In this document: one piece after another, positions 53,106-61,938 of the stretch
Position numbering within the stretch: the first letter of the stretch is position 1
Layout: every line of letters begins with the position of its first letter
Source: Mucilaginibacter sp. UR6-1
GTDB taxonomy: Bacteria > Bacteroidota > Bacteroidia > Sphingobacteriales > Sphingobacteriaceae
DNA: 64,000 nucleotides
Reading direction: 5' to 3'
Assembly (NCBI RefSeq): GCF_020880975.1
Contig: NZ_JAJIWP010000003.1
Span: 744,001 to 808,000 of the forward strand
Position numbers and translations under genes: made by a program
The notes under the pieces: model-generated
The model's input: only the letters and a program-made list of their open reading frames with translations
Database searches by the model: none
What the model was told of the DNA's origin: nothing

Positions 53106-55412
53106 ATGTATAAAAAAATTGCTTTACTGCTTCCCATGGCTTTTAGCGTTTTTACGAACCCGCTATCCGCCCAAAAGCTCAATACCGATCTTAATATAAT
53201 ACCTGTACCTGTATCGGTACGTAAAACCGCCGGAGAGTTTGTATTAAGCAGGCAAACCACATTGCTTGCCGATACGGTAAGCAACAAGGCCGTTCAGTTT
53301 CTGGCTGATTTTTTAAAGACCGGCGCAAATCTGGCCATTTCACCGCAGCATAATGCCGGTAAAAATATTAACAACAGTATTGTGCTTACCTCAACAGGTA
53401 CCGAAAATATGCCGGCCGATGGCTACCGCCTTACCATTACGCCCGAAAAGGTAACCATTGCAGGCAAGGGTGCCGGTTTATTTTATGGCATACAATCATT
53501 TATCCAATTATTCCCTGATGATAGGGCAGGTGCTATAAAACTGCCATCGGTTGTGGTGGATGATTATCCGCGCTTTGGCTACCGTGGCTTTATGCTTGAT
53601 GTATGCCGCCATTTTTTTACGGTAGAGGCGGTTAAAAAATACATTGATCTGATGGCTTATTACAAGCTGAATAATTTTCACTGGCATTTAACGGACGATC
53701 AGGGTTGGCGCATCGAGATCAAAAAATACCCTAAGCTAACCCAGGTTGGCAGCCGCAGGGCGCAAACGGTTATTGGTAACTACCACGACCGTACGCCACA
53801 GCAATATGACAATACGCCGCATGGCGGTTATTACACCCAGGAACAAATACGTGAGGTGGTTAAGTATGCTGCCGACCGTTACATAACTGTAGTGCCCGAA
53901 ATTGAAATGCCGGGCCACGCCATGGCCGCGCTTGCCGCTTACCCCGAGTTAAGCTGCGACCCAAGCCAGACTTATAAAGTGGCCGAAACCTGGGGCGTAT
54001 TTGAAAATGTTTTTTGCCCAAGCGAAAAAACGTTCTCCTTTTTGCAGGATGTGCTGACCGAAGTGATTGAGCTTTTTCCGAGCAAGTATATTCATATCGG
54101 GGGGGATGAGGTACCCAAGGAGGCTTGGAAAAAATCGACCTTTTGCCAAAAACTGATCCGCGACCTGAAGCTGAAGGACGAGCATGGTTTGCAAAGCTAT
54201 TTTATACAACGTATGGAAAAGTTTGTGAATGCCAAAGGCCGCAGCATCATCGGTTGGGATGAGATATTGGAGGGCGGCCTTGCGCCAAACGCCACCGTAA
54301 TGAGCTGGAGGGGCGAGTCGGGCGGTATTGAGGCGGCACAGCAAAAGCATAACGTTATCATGACACCCGGCACCAATGGTCTGTACCTCGATCACGCGCA
54401 GGATAAGCTTTACCGCGAGCCATTCGGCATAGGCGGTTACGCGCCGCTTGCAAAAACGTACAGCTATAACCCAACACCCGGCGCGCTTACGCCCGAGCAG
54501 CAAAAATACATTATTGGTGTGCAAGCCAACTTATGGACGGAGTACATCGGCACTGAAAATAAGCTGGAATACATGATGTTGCCGAGGTTGATCGCCCTGT
54601 CAGAAGTGGCATGGTCACAACTGGCAAATAAGAATTTTACTAACTTTTCGCAGCAGCGTTTGCCGCATCACCTGGCAAGGCTTGACGGGTTGAAATACAA
54701 CTACCGCGTACCACCGGCCATCGGCGCTATTGATACCATCATGTTTGCGCCGCAGCTTACGGTAAACCTTAAATCTCCGGTAGAGGGTGCCAAGGTGTAT
54801 TACAATATTGATGGTTATGAGGTATCAGATAAGGATATACAATACACCACGCCAATCACTTATAACATACCGGCAGGCCAGTACCGCGAATTGCAAACCA
54901 TTGTGATATCGCCATCAGGCAAGCGCAGCCGTGTTACCAAAACTACGGTGTATAATGTTGGGCCGCTGCCCGCGGTACAGTTTAGTGGTACCGCAAAGGG
55001 CGTAAAATACCAGTTGTATACAGGCGCGTTCGGTAACACCGGGCGTATAGAAAGCGGCGGTTTAGCCGATACCGGCAGCACAAAAATCTTTAGCCCGCTA
55101 CCTTTTAAAAGGGAGAATACCAATTTTGGTGTGATATACAGCGGCTATATCAACATTAATGCTGATGGCGTGTACGGCTTCGCTACCGTGTCTGACGATG
55201 GCTCGGTATTGCTGATAGACGACCAACCTGTGGTTGATAATGATGGCCGCCATAACCTGTATGAGCAGGGCGGATCGGTGGCCTTGCAAAAGGGTTTTCA
55301 CAAACTAACTGTTAAGTATTTTAATATTAATCCATCGGCTATACTCAGGGTGTACCTAACTATTCCGGGTAAGTCAAAAGGCGAGCTTTCGCCCGAGTCA
55401 TTATTTAATTGA
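53106..55412 (+). CDS. Beta-N-acetylhexosaminidase GH20 with PA14-like domain
   Basis: Removes terminal GlcNAc or GalNAc from glycans, chitooligomers or muropeptides. About 768 residues; signal peptide ending LSAQ near residue 23. GH20b N-domain about 30-155, catalytic TIM barrel about 158-510 with FHWHLTDDQGWRIEI, EIEMPGHA, the catalytic Asp334-Glu335 in HIGGDEVPK and WRGE. C-terminal part: a chitobiase-type domain, then a PA14-like domain (about 640-768, GYININADGVYGFATVSDDGSVLLIDD) that probably binds carbohydrate. The ATG at 53106 follows a TTG that could also be read. Followed 20 bases on by a lipoprotein gene. Confidence 0.93.
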   Translation: MYKKIALLLPMAFSVFTNPLSAQKLNTDLNIIPVPVSVRKTAGEFVLSRQTTLLADTVSNKAVQFLADFLKTGANLAISPQHNAGKNINNSIVLTSTGTENMPADGYRLTITPEKVTIAGKGAGLFYGIQSFIQLFPDDRAGAIKLPSVVVDDYPRFGYRGFMLDVCRHFFTVEAVKKYIDLMAYYKLNNFHWHLTDDQGWRIEIKKYPKLTQVGSRRAQTVIGNYHDRTPQQYDNTPHGGYYTQEQIREVVKYAADRYITVVPEIEMPGHAMAALAAYPELSCDPSQTYKVAETWGVFENVFCPSEKTFSFLQDVLTEVIELFPSKYIHIGGDEVPKEAWKKSTFCQKLIRDLKLKDEHGLQSYFIQRMEKFVNAKGRSIIGWDEILEGGLAPNATVMSWRGESGGIEAAQQKHNVIMTPGTNGLYLDHAQDKLYREPFGIGGYAPLAKTYSYNPTPGALTPEQQKYIIGVQANLWTEYIGTENKLEYMMLPRLIALSEVAWSQLANKNFTNFSQQRLPHHLARLDGLKYNYRVPPAIGAIDTIMFAPQLTVNLKSPVEGAKVYYNIDGYEVSDKDIQYTTPITYNIPAGQYRELQTIVISPSGKRSRVTKTTVYNVGPLPAVQFSGTAKGVKYQLYTGAFGNTGRIESGGLADTGSTKIFSPLPFKRENTNFGVIYSGYININADGVYGFATVSDDGSVLLIDDQPVVDNDGRHNLYEQGGSVALQKGFHKLTVKYFNINPSAILRVYLTIPGKSKGELSPESLFN

Positions 55413-55432
55413 ACATAAACTATTGATAAGCC

Positions 55433-56185
55433 ATGGGCATAAAAACTTATGTGGCCATGCTGCCCTGCCTCACATTGTTATGGGGCTGTGGCGGCAACGA
55501 TAAAAAGGCAGGCTCTGCGGTAAAAAAGCAGCTAAAAGTAGCATTACCGGCACCCTTCAGGTATCATAAACACGTGGTGGTAGCGCCGGGTAATGATTTT
55601 GATGTGTATAGTTGGGGCAGGGGCTCAAAGGATGTTGGCTCATTGCTTATCCTGCATTCCGATTCATCGGGAATGAAATATACCACCACAACCGGCGACC
55701 TGGAAGGAGGCATAGTGGATGTTTACAATGCCGATATGGATTCGGACGGTAACCCCGAACTGCTGGTACAGGCCAATGCCAAGGATACCACTAATTACGT
55801 AAGCATTTATCCGTATGAATTTAATGGTAACGATGCCCGGAAGTTAGACTTCCCAAAGCTGACCAAAAAGCAGCGTAGGGGATACCAGGGTAAGGATAAT
55901 TTTTATATCAAAGAGGGTAAGTTCATCCGCGAGTTCCCGATCTATGAGAGTGACAGCACAGGCGCAAAGCCTACCGGCGCCAAACGGGTATTTGAGTACG
56001 GCTTACGCGGCAACAGCTTTACCGTTGAACAGCTAAGCAAGGACTCGACCGATAAAACACAACCGGCAGCGGCTGTAAGCCAGCCTGTACAACAGGAAAA
56101 AAGATCATCATCAGTGAGCAGATCAGGTAAAAAGAAAAGATCATCATCTCATAGCCGGAAAAGGCGACGCAGGCATCGCGGTTAA
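55433..56185 (+). CDS. Lipoprotein with Arg/Ser-rich basic tail
   Basis: 250 residues, no family recognised. Signal peptide with lipobox LLWGC (Cys19), so membrane-anchored. The middle has a repeat-like DxDxDG motif YNADMDSDGNPELLVQ, as in VCBS/FG-GAP calcium-binding beta-propeller strands. The last 30 residues are a low-complexity run of Arg, Lys and Ser (SRSGKKKRSSSHSRKRRR and similar), strongly basic and possibly binding LPS, nucleic acid or teichoic-like polymers. It follows GH20 closely and may be in one unit with it. Confidence 0.75.
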   Translation: MGIKTYVAMLPCLTLLWGCGGNDKKAGSAVKKQLKVALPAPFRYHKHVVVAPGNDFDVYSWGRGSKDVGSLLILHSDSSGMKYTTTTGDLEGGIVDVYNADMDSDGNPELLVQANAKDTTNYVSIYPYEFNGNDARKLDFPKLTKKQRRGYQGKDNFYIKEGKFIREFPIYESDSTGAKPTGAKRVFEYGLRGNSFTVEQLSKDSTDKTQPAAAVSQPVQQEKRSSSVSRSGKKKRSSSHSRKRRRRHRG

Positions 56186-56253
56186 TTGCCGGTGAGCCTA
56201 ACCATTCCTTTGGCGTTGTAAACGGACTCAGCAACCATGGTATCCCCAATTGT

Positions 56254-56859
56254 TTAGCCGTTAAATAATTTATGCCGCTTAACGGGTTTATTATTGCGCA
56301 GTAATACGGCATGGTATACCGAGGGTACATCGTTGGTCCATTGTTTAATGATCAGGATAATGGCAATAATTTCAAGCCGGGTGATAACGCCCGTATAAAA
56401 ACATAATTCAAATATAAAACCGGCATCACCGGTAGCGATAACCTGAATCAGCGAAGCGAAAACAGTGAGTGCCCAAAATTTGGATGCAATAGCATGGGTA
56501 GCTACTTCCTTACGGAACCTGATGTAGCAAATAATGTAGCAGCATCCCTCCAATCCTAATAACAAGGCAAGTTTAACCACATTATCCTTAAAAAAGCCGG
56601 GGTAAATAATATATGCCGATGCCAGTACGCTTAGCCAGAATACCTGGTCGATGGTTGAATCCAACCGTCTTAATTTTTCGGTAGATACGTTGAGCCTGCG
56701 GGCTATGATACCATCAAATATATCCGACAGCAAACCCACGCTGATGAGTGTAATGATCATCGTACTAAAGTATAAGGGCTGAGTTAATGCCAACAAAATT
56801 ATGGCGGCGGCAAACACCAGCCGCGAATACACTAATGTGATAGGTAACTTTTTGAGCAT
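56254..56859 (-). CDS. CDP-alcohol phosphatidyltransferase-like protein, atypical motif
   Basis: 201 residues with about five helices. The motif SDIFDGIIARRLNVSTEKLR RLDSTID has D-x2-DG-x2-AR and the closing D-x3-D, but the glycine expected four residues before the third Asp is replaced by Leu. Known family members need that glycine for tight packing near the CDP site; the enzyme may therefore work on a different substrate or be inactive. Distinct from pssA at 21583. The product cannot be named. Confidence 0.75.
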   Translation of the reverse strand: MLKKLPITLVYSRLVFAAAIILLALTQPLYFSTMIITLISVGLLSDIFDGIIARRLNVSTEKLRRLDSTIDQVFWLSVLASAYIIYPGFFKDNVVKLALLLGLEGCCYIICYIRFRKEVATHAIASKFWALTVFASLIQVIATGDAGFIFELCFYTGVITRLEIIAIILIIKQWTNDVPSVYHAVLLRNNKPVKRHKLFNG

Positions 56860-56945
56860 ACTTCAGTATTTATCAGCATAAAGCTTGTAGCAGGCAATAT
56901 ACGGGTTTGTATGGCAGTTTATAATTTGCACATTTGTAAATAGCT

Positions 56946-59015
56946 ATGCACTTTTTATATCCCGCGTTTTTATTTGCCTTAGCCTCGCTTGCCATCCCGG
57001 TAATAGTGCATTTGTACAATTTCAGGCGATACCAAAAAGTGCAGTTTAGCAATGTGCAGTTTTTAAAGCAATTGCAGGAGCAGCCGGCCTCTCGTAGAAA
57101 CATTAAGGAATGTTTGATACTGGTAGCGCGGTTATTAGCCTTGCTGTTTTTGGTGCTGGCATTCGCAAAACCATACATCAGCAAGCAGGATGGAGCAGCC
57201 GCAGGGCAGCAGCGTAACGTAAGCATATTTGTTGATAATTCATACTCCATGCAAACCCTCAACAGCGAGGGTAACCTGCTCGATCAGGCTAAGCAAAAGG
57301 CAAAGGAGATAGCCGCGCAGTATGGTATTAATGATCGCTTTCAGCTACTTACCTACAACTTTGAAGGCCGTCACCAGCGCCTGCTTAGTCGCGATGAGTT
57401 TTTTGACGCGGTTGATGAAGTAAAGATAAGCGGCCAAAACCGTAGCCTTAACCAGGTAATATCGCGGCAGCGGCAATTATTAAAAAGCAATTCGCCGGGC
57501 AATGGCGATATCTATATCGTGTCTGACTTTCAGCGTAGTTCATCTGTAGATAGTAAAGTATTGGCTGATAAAAACATCAGCATTAACCTGATACTGTTAA
57601 AGGCTAACAACTTACCCAATGTGGCTATTGATTCGGTATGGTTACTAAGCGCGGTGCACAAACCCGGCGACGAGGAAAAGCTGGTAGTAAAACTGCACAA
57701 TTATGCCGATCAGGAAGCCGCCGGTATCCCTTTAAAATTATTCGTTAATAAACAGCAAAAGGCGCTGGCGAGTTTTACCATCGCGCCGCGCGCCACGCTT
57801 ACGGATACGCTCAGTTTTTCGGGCCTTAAAGCAGGCTGGCAGCAGGGCGAACTGCAACTGCAGGATAACCCCATAACCTTTGATAACAGCTTTTACTTAG
57901 CTTTTAATGTGAGCCCGCAGATGCCGGTGCTGGTTATTGATAACGGTACCGAAAATACATTTATAAAAGCCGCATTCGGTGCTGATAAATTTTTTAAGGC
58001 CGACCGTGCGCCCGAAGGAAACGTTGATTATACCGGGATTAACAAATACGGGTTGGTAATACTAACGGATGTGAAAAATATATCGGCAGGCCTGGCAAGA
58101 GAGCTGGGCACTTATGTAAAAAAGGGTAACACGCTGGCTGTTTTCCCGGCAGCCGATGCAGATGTTGAAAGTTATAAAGCTTTGCTGCAACCATCAGGCG
58201 CTGCATGGCCGCAGCGTTTAATTACCAATGAGGTAAAGGCATCAAAACTGAATTTGCAAAACCCGCTTTTTAAAGAGGTGTTTGATGCAATGCCGCAAAA
58301 TCCGGATCTGCCATCGGTTAAAAAATATTATGGACTAAGTGGTGCGGGGCAGGGCGAAAGCATCATGGCCTTACCCGGCGGCGAAACTTTTTGGTCAGGA
58401 TACAAAAGCGGTAGTGGTATGGTTTACATAGCTGCCGTGCCATTAAATGATGATTTTAGTAACCTGCAGCGCCATGGCCTGTTTGTGCCGTTACTGTATC
58501 GTATAGCCTTACTTAGTGGGCATAATTTGCCTTTATTCAATACCCTGGGTAGTGGCGAGTCAGTCGAAACGATACCGCTGCGCTCAACAGAAAAAGAGGT
58601 GTTAAAGTTGAGCAGTGATGGTTATGAGATTATTCCTGACGTTCGTCAGCAGGATGGCAGCACCCGCCTTTATGTGGCCGACCAGTTACAGCAACCCGGT
58701 TTATATAACCTTAAAAAAGGCGACAGCGCCGCCGCTGTACTGGCCTTTAATGATAACCGTCGCGAGTCGGACCTAAGCTATTTAACGCCTGCCGAACTGC
58801 AAAAACTGCTGCGATTGGCTGGTGGCAGGGTAATCGGTGCTAATAAGCCGGTAGCCTCTGCAATTAATGAGGCAAATTATGATACGCAATTATGGAAACT
58901 TTGTATAATTTTGGCGTTGATATTTCTGGCTGCCGAAATAGCGCTCATCAGGTTCTACAAAACCGGTGGTAACATTGCCGCAAGCCAGGTAACGTCAACC
59001 CAAACTACTCAATAA
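56946..59015 (+). CDS. BatA-like protein with degenerate VWA domain
   Basis: 689 residues of the type annotated as BatA domain-containing in Bacteroidota. The N-terminus MHFLYPAFLFALASLAIPV..HLYNFRRYQKVQFSNV is the aerotolerance-regulator N-terminal segment with one membrane helix; a second helix is near 55-73. A von Willebrand A-like region follows (about 85-220) with the metal site VDNSYSM, and a long beta-rich periplasmic part ends in a C-terminal helix (about 655-675). Related to Bacteroides aerotolerance (bat) genes, but no batB-E neighbours. Ten bases before the dihydroorotase-like gene, so a shared unit is likely. Confidence 0.85.
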   Translation: MHFLYPAFLFALASLAIPVIVHLYNFRRYQKVQFSNVQFLKQLQEQPASRRNIKECLILVARLLALLFLVLAFAKPYISKQDGAAAGQQRNVSIFVDNSYSMQTLNSEGNLLDQAKQKAKEIAAQYGINDRFQLLTYNFEGRHQRLLSRDEFFDAVDEVKISGQNRSLNQVISRQRQLLKSNSPGNGDIYIVSDFQRSSSVDSKVLADKNISINLILLKANNLPNVAIDSVWLLSAVHKPGDEEKLVVKLHNYADQEAAGIPLKLFVNKQQKALASFTIAPRATLTDTLSFSGLKAGWQQGELQLQDNPITFDNSFYLAFNVSPQMPVLVIDNGTENTFIKAAFGADKFFKADRAPEGNVDYTGINKYGLVILTDVKNISAGLARELGTYVKKGNTLAVFPAADADVESYKALLQPSGAAWPQRLITNEVKASKLNLQNPLFKEVFDAMPQNPDLPSVKKYYGLSGAGQGESIMALPGGETFWSGYKSGSGMVYIAAVPLNDDFSNLQRHGLFVPLLYRIALLSGHNLPLFNTLGSGESVETIPLRSTEKEVLKLSSDGYEIIPDVRQQDGSTRLYVADQLQQPGLYNLKKGDSAAAVLAFNDNRRESDLSYLTPAELQKLLRLAGGRVIGANKPVASAINEANYDTQLWKLCIILALIFLAAEIALIRFYKTGGNIAASQVTSTQTTQ

Positions 59016-59025
59016 AGCAACGCTG

Positions 59026-60285
59026 ATGAATTTGCTTATCAAATCTGCCCTCGTATTATACCCCGAATCTGCATTTTATAAAAAAACCGTTGATGTTTTA
59101 GTTGCCGATGGCATTATCAAACAAATAGCCGAAACCATTACAGATGATTCGGCCGAAGTGATTGATGTTAATGGGGCTGTTATCGCTCCCGGTTTTTTCG
59201 ATCTTAACTGTAAAATAGGCGAGCCCGGCCTCGAAACCAAGGAGGATATCGGTACCGGAACAGCCGCCGCCGCTGCCGGAGGTTTTACCGCCCTTGCCCT
59301 GATGCCGGCCACACAGCCGCCTGTGCATTCAAAAACCGAGGTTGAATATCTGATCAATCGCGCCAAAGGTAATTTGGTTGATATATACCCGTTGGGCACC
59401 ATATCGCACAAGCGGGAGGGTAAGGATCTTGCCGAAATGTATGATATGTACCGTAGCGGTGCAAAGGCCTTTACCGATGCCACCCGCCCGGTGCAGGATG
59501 CCGGCCTGATGGAGCGTGCCATGCTGTATGCGCATGGTTTTGGCGCTAAAGTATTCTCGTACCCTGAGGATGCCGCTATCGCGGGTAAGGCCAAGGTGAA
59601 CGAGGGCCATATCAGCACTCTGCTGGGTATGAAGGGCATCCCGCCCCTTGCCGAGGAACTGATGATTGCCCGTGATATTTACCTGGCCGAGTATACCGAT
59701 TCAGGTATACATTTCAGCACCATATCTGCCGGTAGTTCGGTTAAGCTTATCCGCGAAGCAAAGGCTAAAGGGCTTAATGTAACCTGCGATGTGGCCGCAC
59801 ACCACCTGGTACTTACTGACGAGGTGCTGTTAGGCTTTGATAGCCTGTATAAGGTAAAACCACCGCTGCGTACGCAAAAGGATGTTGACGCCTTGCTGGA
59901 AGGCCTGGCCGATGGCACTATTGATGCCATTGTATCGCAGCATACGCCGCACGAAATTGAGTTTAAGGATGTAGAGTTCGAGATTGCCGAGTTTGGTATC
60001 ATCGGCCTGCAAACGGCACTGCCATTGGCTGTAAAAGCCGGGCTAACTGCCGAGGCCATAGTGGATAAACTGGCCATCAACCCGCGCAAAGTATTATCGG
60101 TTGAATTACCCGCGTTTGCAGAGGGTGAGGCCGCTAACTTTGTAATATTTGATACGGAAGCCGAGTGGGAATACACACGCGATAACAACTATTCAAAATC
60201 AGCAAATTCGCCGTTCATTGGTCAAACTTTAAAGGGCAAAGTTTTATTAACTTGTAACAATAAACAATTATTTAAATCAAAATAG
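59026..60285 (+). CDS. Dihydroorotase-like protein lacking metal ligands
   Basis: 419 residues with the fold of class I dihydroorotase (TIGR00857 type): N-terminal beta part, PGFFDLNCKIGEPGLETKEDI, FTALALMPATQPPV, YPLGTISHKREG, and C-terminal IGLQTALPLAVKAGL. The active site is changed: the HxH of the DxHxH motif is Asn61-Cys-Lys63, the Arg before EPG is Gly65, the HxED block reads SYPED, HVST is HFSTIS, and the Asp of the TDH block is replaced by Gln (SQHTPHE, 304-310). It cannot hold a normal di-zinc centre. Likely a non-catalytic partner, like the inactive PyrC' that supports aspartate transcarbamoylase in Pseudomonas; a true pyrC should exist elsewhere. Confidence 0.85.
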   Translation: MNLLIKSALVLYPESAFYKKTVDVLVADGIIKQIAETITDDSAEVIDVNGAVIAPGFFDLNCKIGEPGLETKEDIGTGTAAAAAGGFTALALMPATQPPVHSKTEVEYLINRAKGNLVDIYPLGTISHKREGKDLAEMYDMYRSGAKAFTDATRPVQDAGLMERAMLYAHGFGAKVFSYPEDAAIAGKAKVNEGHISTLLGMKGIPPLAEELMIARDIYLAEYTDSGIHFSTISAGSSVKLIREAKAKGLNVTCDVAAHHLVLTDEVLLGFDSLYKVKPPLRTQKDVDALLEGLADGTIDAIVSQHTPHEIEFKDVEFEIAEFGIIGLQTALPLAVKAGLTAEAIVDKLAINPRKVLSVELPAFAEGEAANFVIFDTEAEWEYTRDNNYSKSANSPFIGQTLKGKVLLTCNNKQLFKSK

Positions 60286-60288
60286 CAT

Positions 60289-60957
60289 ATGGTAGCTCCA
60301 AAAGTACAATCGGCCATTGAGGCGGCTTTAAAGGCTTTTAAACAATACGGCGGTTTTGATGCCACCACGCTTTCGGGCGATTTTGAGGCGGTATTTTCAT
60401 CTGAAAAGGATTTTTTAGCTAAGGCTGAGCTGCTTGACGGTGTATTTGACGACAATGCACAGCTTGAACCACTGCGTGAGGTTTTCTTTGACCTGCTGCT
60501 GATAAACTTTTTTAGCGCCGACGTTAAAAAGCTCGAAGAGGATTATCTTGATAGCCCGGAATGGGCTAAAATTGAGGATGAAACCCTTGATCGTGGTACC
60601 GAACTGCTTAATGTACTGCTATACCTTAATGAGTGTGCAGACGAAGAAATAGAACCAGGTTTAGAAGATTACCTGAAGGAGTTTTTATTGGTTGATGAGG
60701 ACGAGTTTCAGGATGAGCACCGAATTTATGAGCCGATCATCGCTAACCAGATATTGATTGATGCGCCGCTTGAAGAAGTGAAGAAAACAGCTACCCGCCT
60801 TCCGGCAGACTCTGAACTAAAGGAGCTGTTTTATCCTATCGTTGCCTTTTTTCAGGATATTGAACCTACGGACAGTGTAAAAGAAGCCGTAGCCAAAAAC
60901 GCCGTTGACGCGGAGTTTGATATGCCTGTTTACGAGATATTAATCAACTTTAAATAA
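60289..60957 (+). CDS. Uncharacterised acidic protein
   Basis: 222 residues, very acidic and mainly helical, no signal peptide or membrane segment, no motif I recognise. Two similar stretches (FDATTLSGDFEAVFSSEKDF and LEDYLKEFLLVDEDEFQDE) might mark an internal duplication. It starts 3 bases after the dihydroorotase-like gene and is followed by DUF4199, so it belongs to that operon; a link to pyrimidine metabolism or to the BatA-like membrane protein is only a guess. Confidence 0.8.
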   Translation: MVAPKVQSAIEAALKAFKQYGGFDATTLSGDFEAVFSSEKDFLAKAELLDGVFDDNAQLEPLREVFFDLLLINFFSADVKKLEEDYLDSPEWAKIEDETLDRGTELLNVLLYLNECADEEIEPGLEDYLKEFLLVDEDEFQDEHRIYEPIIANQILIDAPLEEVKKTATRLPADSELKELFYPIVAFFQDIEPTDSVKEAVAKNAVDAEFDMPVYEILINFK

Positions 60958-60976
60958 ACCCTAAATTATTTCAATT

Positions 60977-61537
60977 ATGGCAGATCAAGTAAAATCACCT
61001 ACTGCGGTAGCAACTAAGTGGGCACTAATTTACATCGTATTCTCGATAATCCTTACGTATGGCTTTGATATGATGGGATTGGAGCAGGATTCACCATTGC
61101 GTTATTTAAACATGGTATTGTTAATAGTTTTTATATTATTGACGCAAAAGGAGTATCGCGATGTACAGGGTGGTTTTATAACTTTTGGAAAAGCGTTTAG
61201 CGTGGGTTTCCGGTTTGCTGTATTTGCTGGTTTATTAGGTGCAGTGTTTGTATTTCTTTACACTAAAGTTTTAGCACCTGATGTATTTGCAAGATCACTT
61301 GATAAGGCGGAGAGTGATATGGTTGCAAAGGGAATGACTGATGACCAAATAGAAACAGCCATGAACATTACCCGTAAGTACGGACAAATAATAGGCGCGT
61401 TCTTCGCTGCTATCGGTACCGCGGTAATTGGCGCTGTTATAAGCCTTGTAGGTGCAGCTATCCTTAAAAAAGAACGTTCGGCTTATGATTTTGATGATGC
61501 GGTAATAGCAGATGATAAAACTGATCCTACAGTGTGA
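60977..61537 (+). CDS. DUF4199 membrane protein
   Basis: 186 residues with four membrane helices (about 15-32, 44-57, 78-100, 135-160) and a polar C-terminal tail. The FKTFGKAFSVGF-like motif (here GGFITFGKAFSVGFR) and the loop with MVAKGMTDDQIETAMNI are the hallmarks of DUF4199, a Bacteroidota-specific family of unknown role. Ends at a terminator, closing the BatA-like operon. Confidence 0.88.
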   Translation: MADQVKSPTAVATKWALIYIVFSIILTYGFDMMGLEQDSPLRYLNMVLLIVFILLTQKEYRDVQGGFITFGKAFSVGFRFAVFAGLLGAVFVFLYTKVLAPDVFARSLDKAESDMVAKGMTDDQIETAMNITRKYGQIIGAFFAAIGTAVIGAVISLVGAAILKKERSAYDFDDAVIADDKTDPTV

Positions 61538-61558
61538 TTATCGTAAAATATAAATTAT

Positions 61559-61588
61559 ATAAAGCGCTCAATCGGGCGCTTTTTTTAT
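61559..61588 (+). terminator. Terminator after the DUF4199 gene
   Basis: AAAGCGC (61561-61567) / GCGCTTT (61576-61582), 8-base loop, then TTTTT. Confidence 0.85.
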
Positions 61589-61596
61589 GGAATTGT

Positions 61597-61683
61597 ATGT
61601 CCTTTCGAACGAGGTACGAGGAGAAATCCGTTCGCTTGGTTATTGAATGCGTGCAGATTTCTCGCTATCGCTCGAAATGACAG
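61597..61683. repeat. REP hairpin of the GAACGAGGTACGAG family
   Basis: Left arm ATGTCCTTTCGAACGAGGTA and on; right arm ..CTATCGCTCGAAATGACAG. A degenerate half copy (TCTTGAGCGAGATAAGGGAA..) follows near 61702-61735. Confidence 0.8.
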
Positions 61684-61786
61684 GATAATGAATATATATT
61701 ATCTTGAGCGAGATAAGGGAAGAAATTCGCCCGCTTTGTTTAACTCGGCCAGCCTGCTTATTAAAGTAGAAGAGGCTGAAAAATTA

Positions 61787-61868
61787 CGTCATTGCGAGGT
61801 ACGAAGCAATCTCTGGGGATATTTCCTAAAGATAGTCTGCTTGCGATTGCTCGTACCTCGCAATGACG
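61787..61868. repeat. REP hairpin of the GCGAGGTACGAAGCAATC family
   Basis: CGTCATTGCGAGGTACGAAG.. pairs with ..GCTCGTACCTCGCAATGACG across an AT-rich centre. One arm also occurs at 35952-35976. Confidence 0.85.
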
Positions 61869-61880
61869 GTATGAAGTAAA

Positions 61881-61920
61881 ACAAAAAGCGCTGACAGGGT
61901 TACCCATCAGCGCTTTTTGT
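61881..61920. terminator. Bidirectional terminator at the 3' end of rseP
   Basis: ACAAAAAGCGCTGA (61881-61894) / TCAGCGCTTTTTGT (61907-61920), perfect 14-base stem, 12-base loop, T-tract on both strands; 18 bases after the rseP stop. Confidence 0.9.
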
Positions 61921-61938
61921 TTATTGTGTAAACGGCCT

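Noticed and set aside
59076..60188. Long minus-strand frames opposite the dihydroorotase-like gene (187 and 169 codons)
   Set aside because: Shadows of a well conserved plus-strand gene; Ser/Ala/Thr-rich composition typical of antisense frames.
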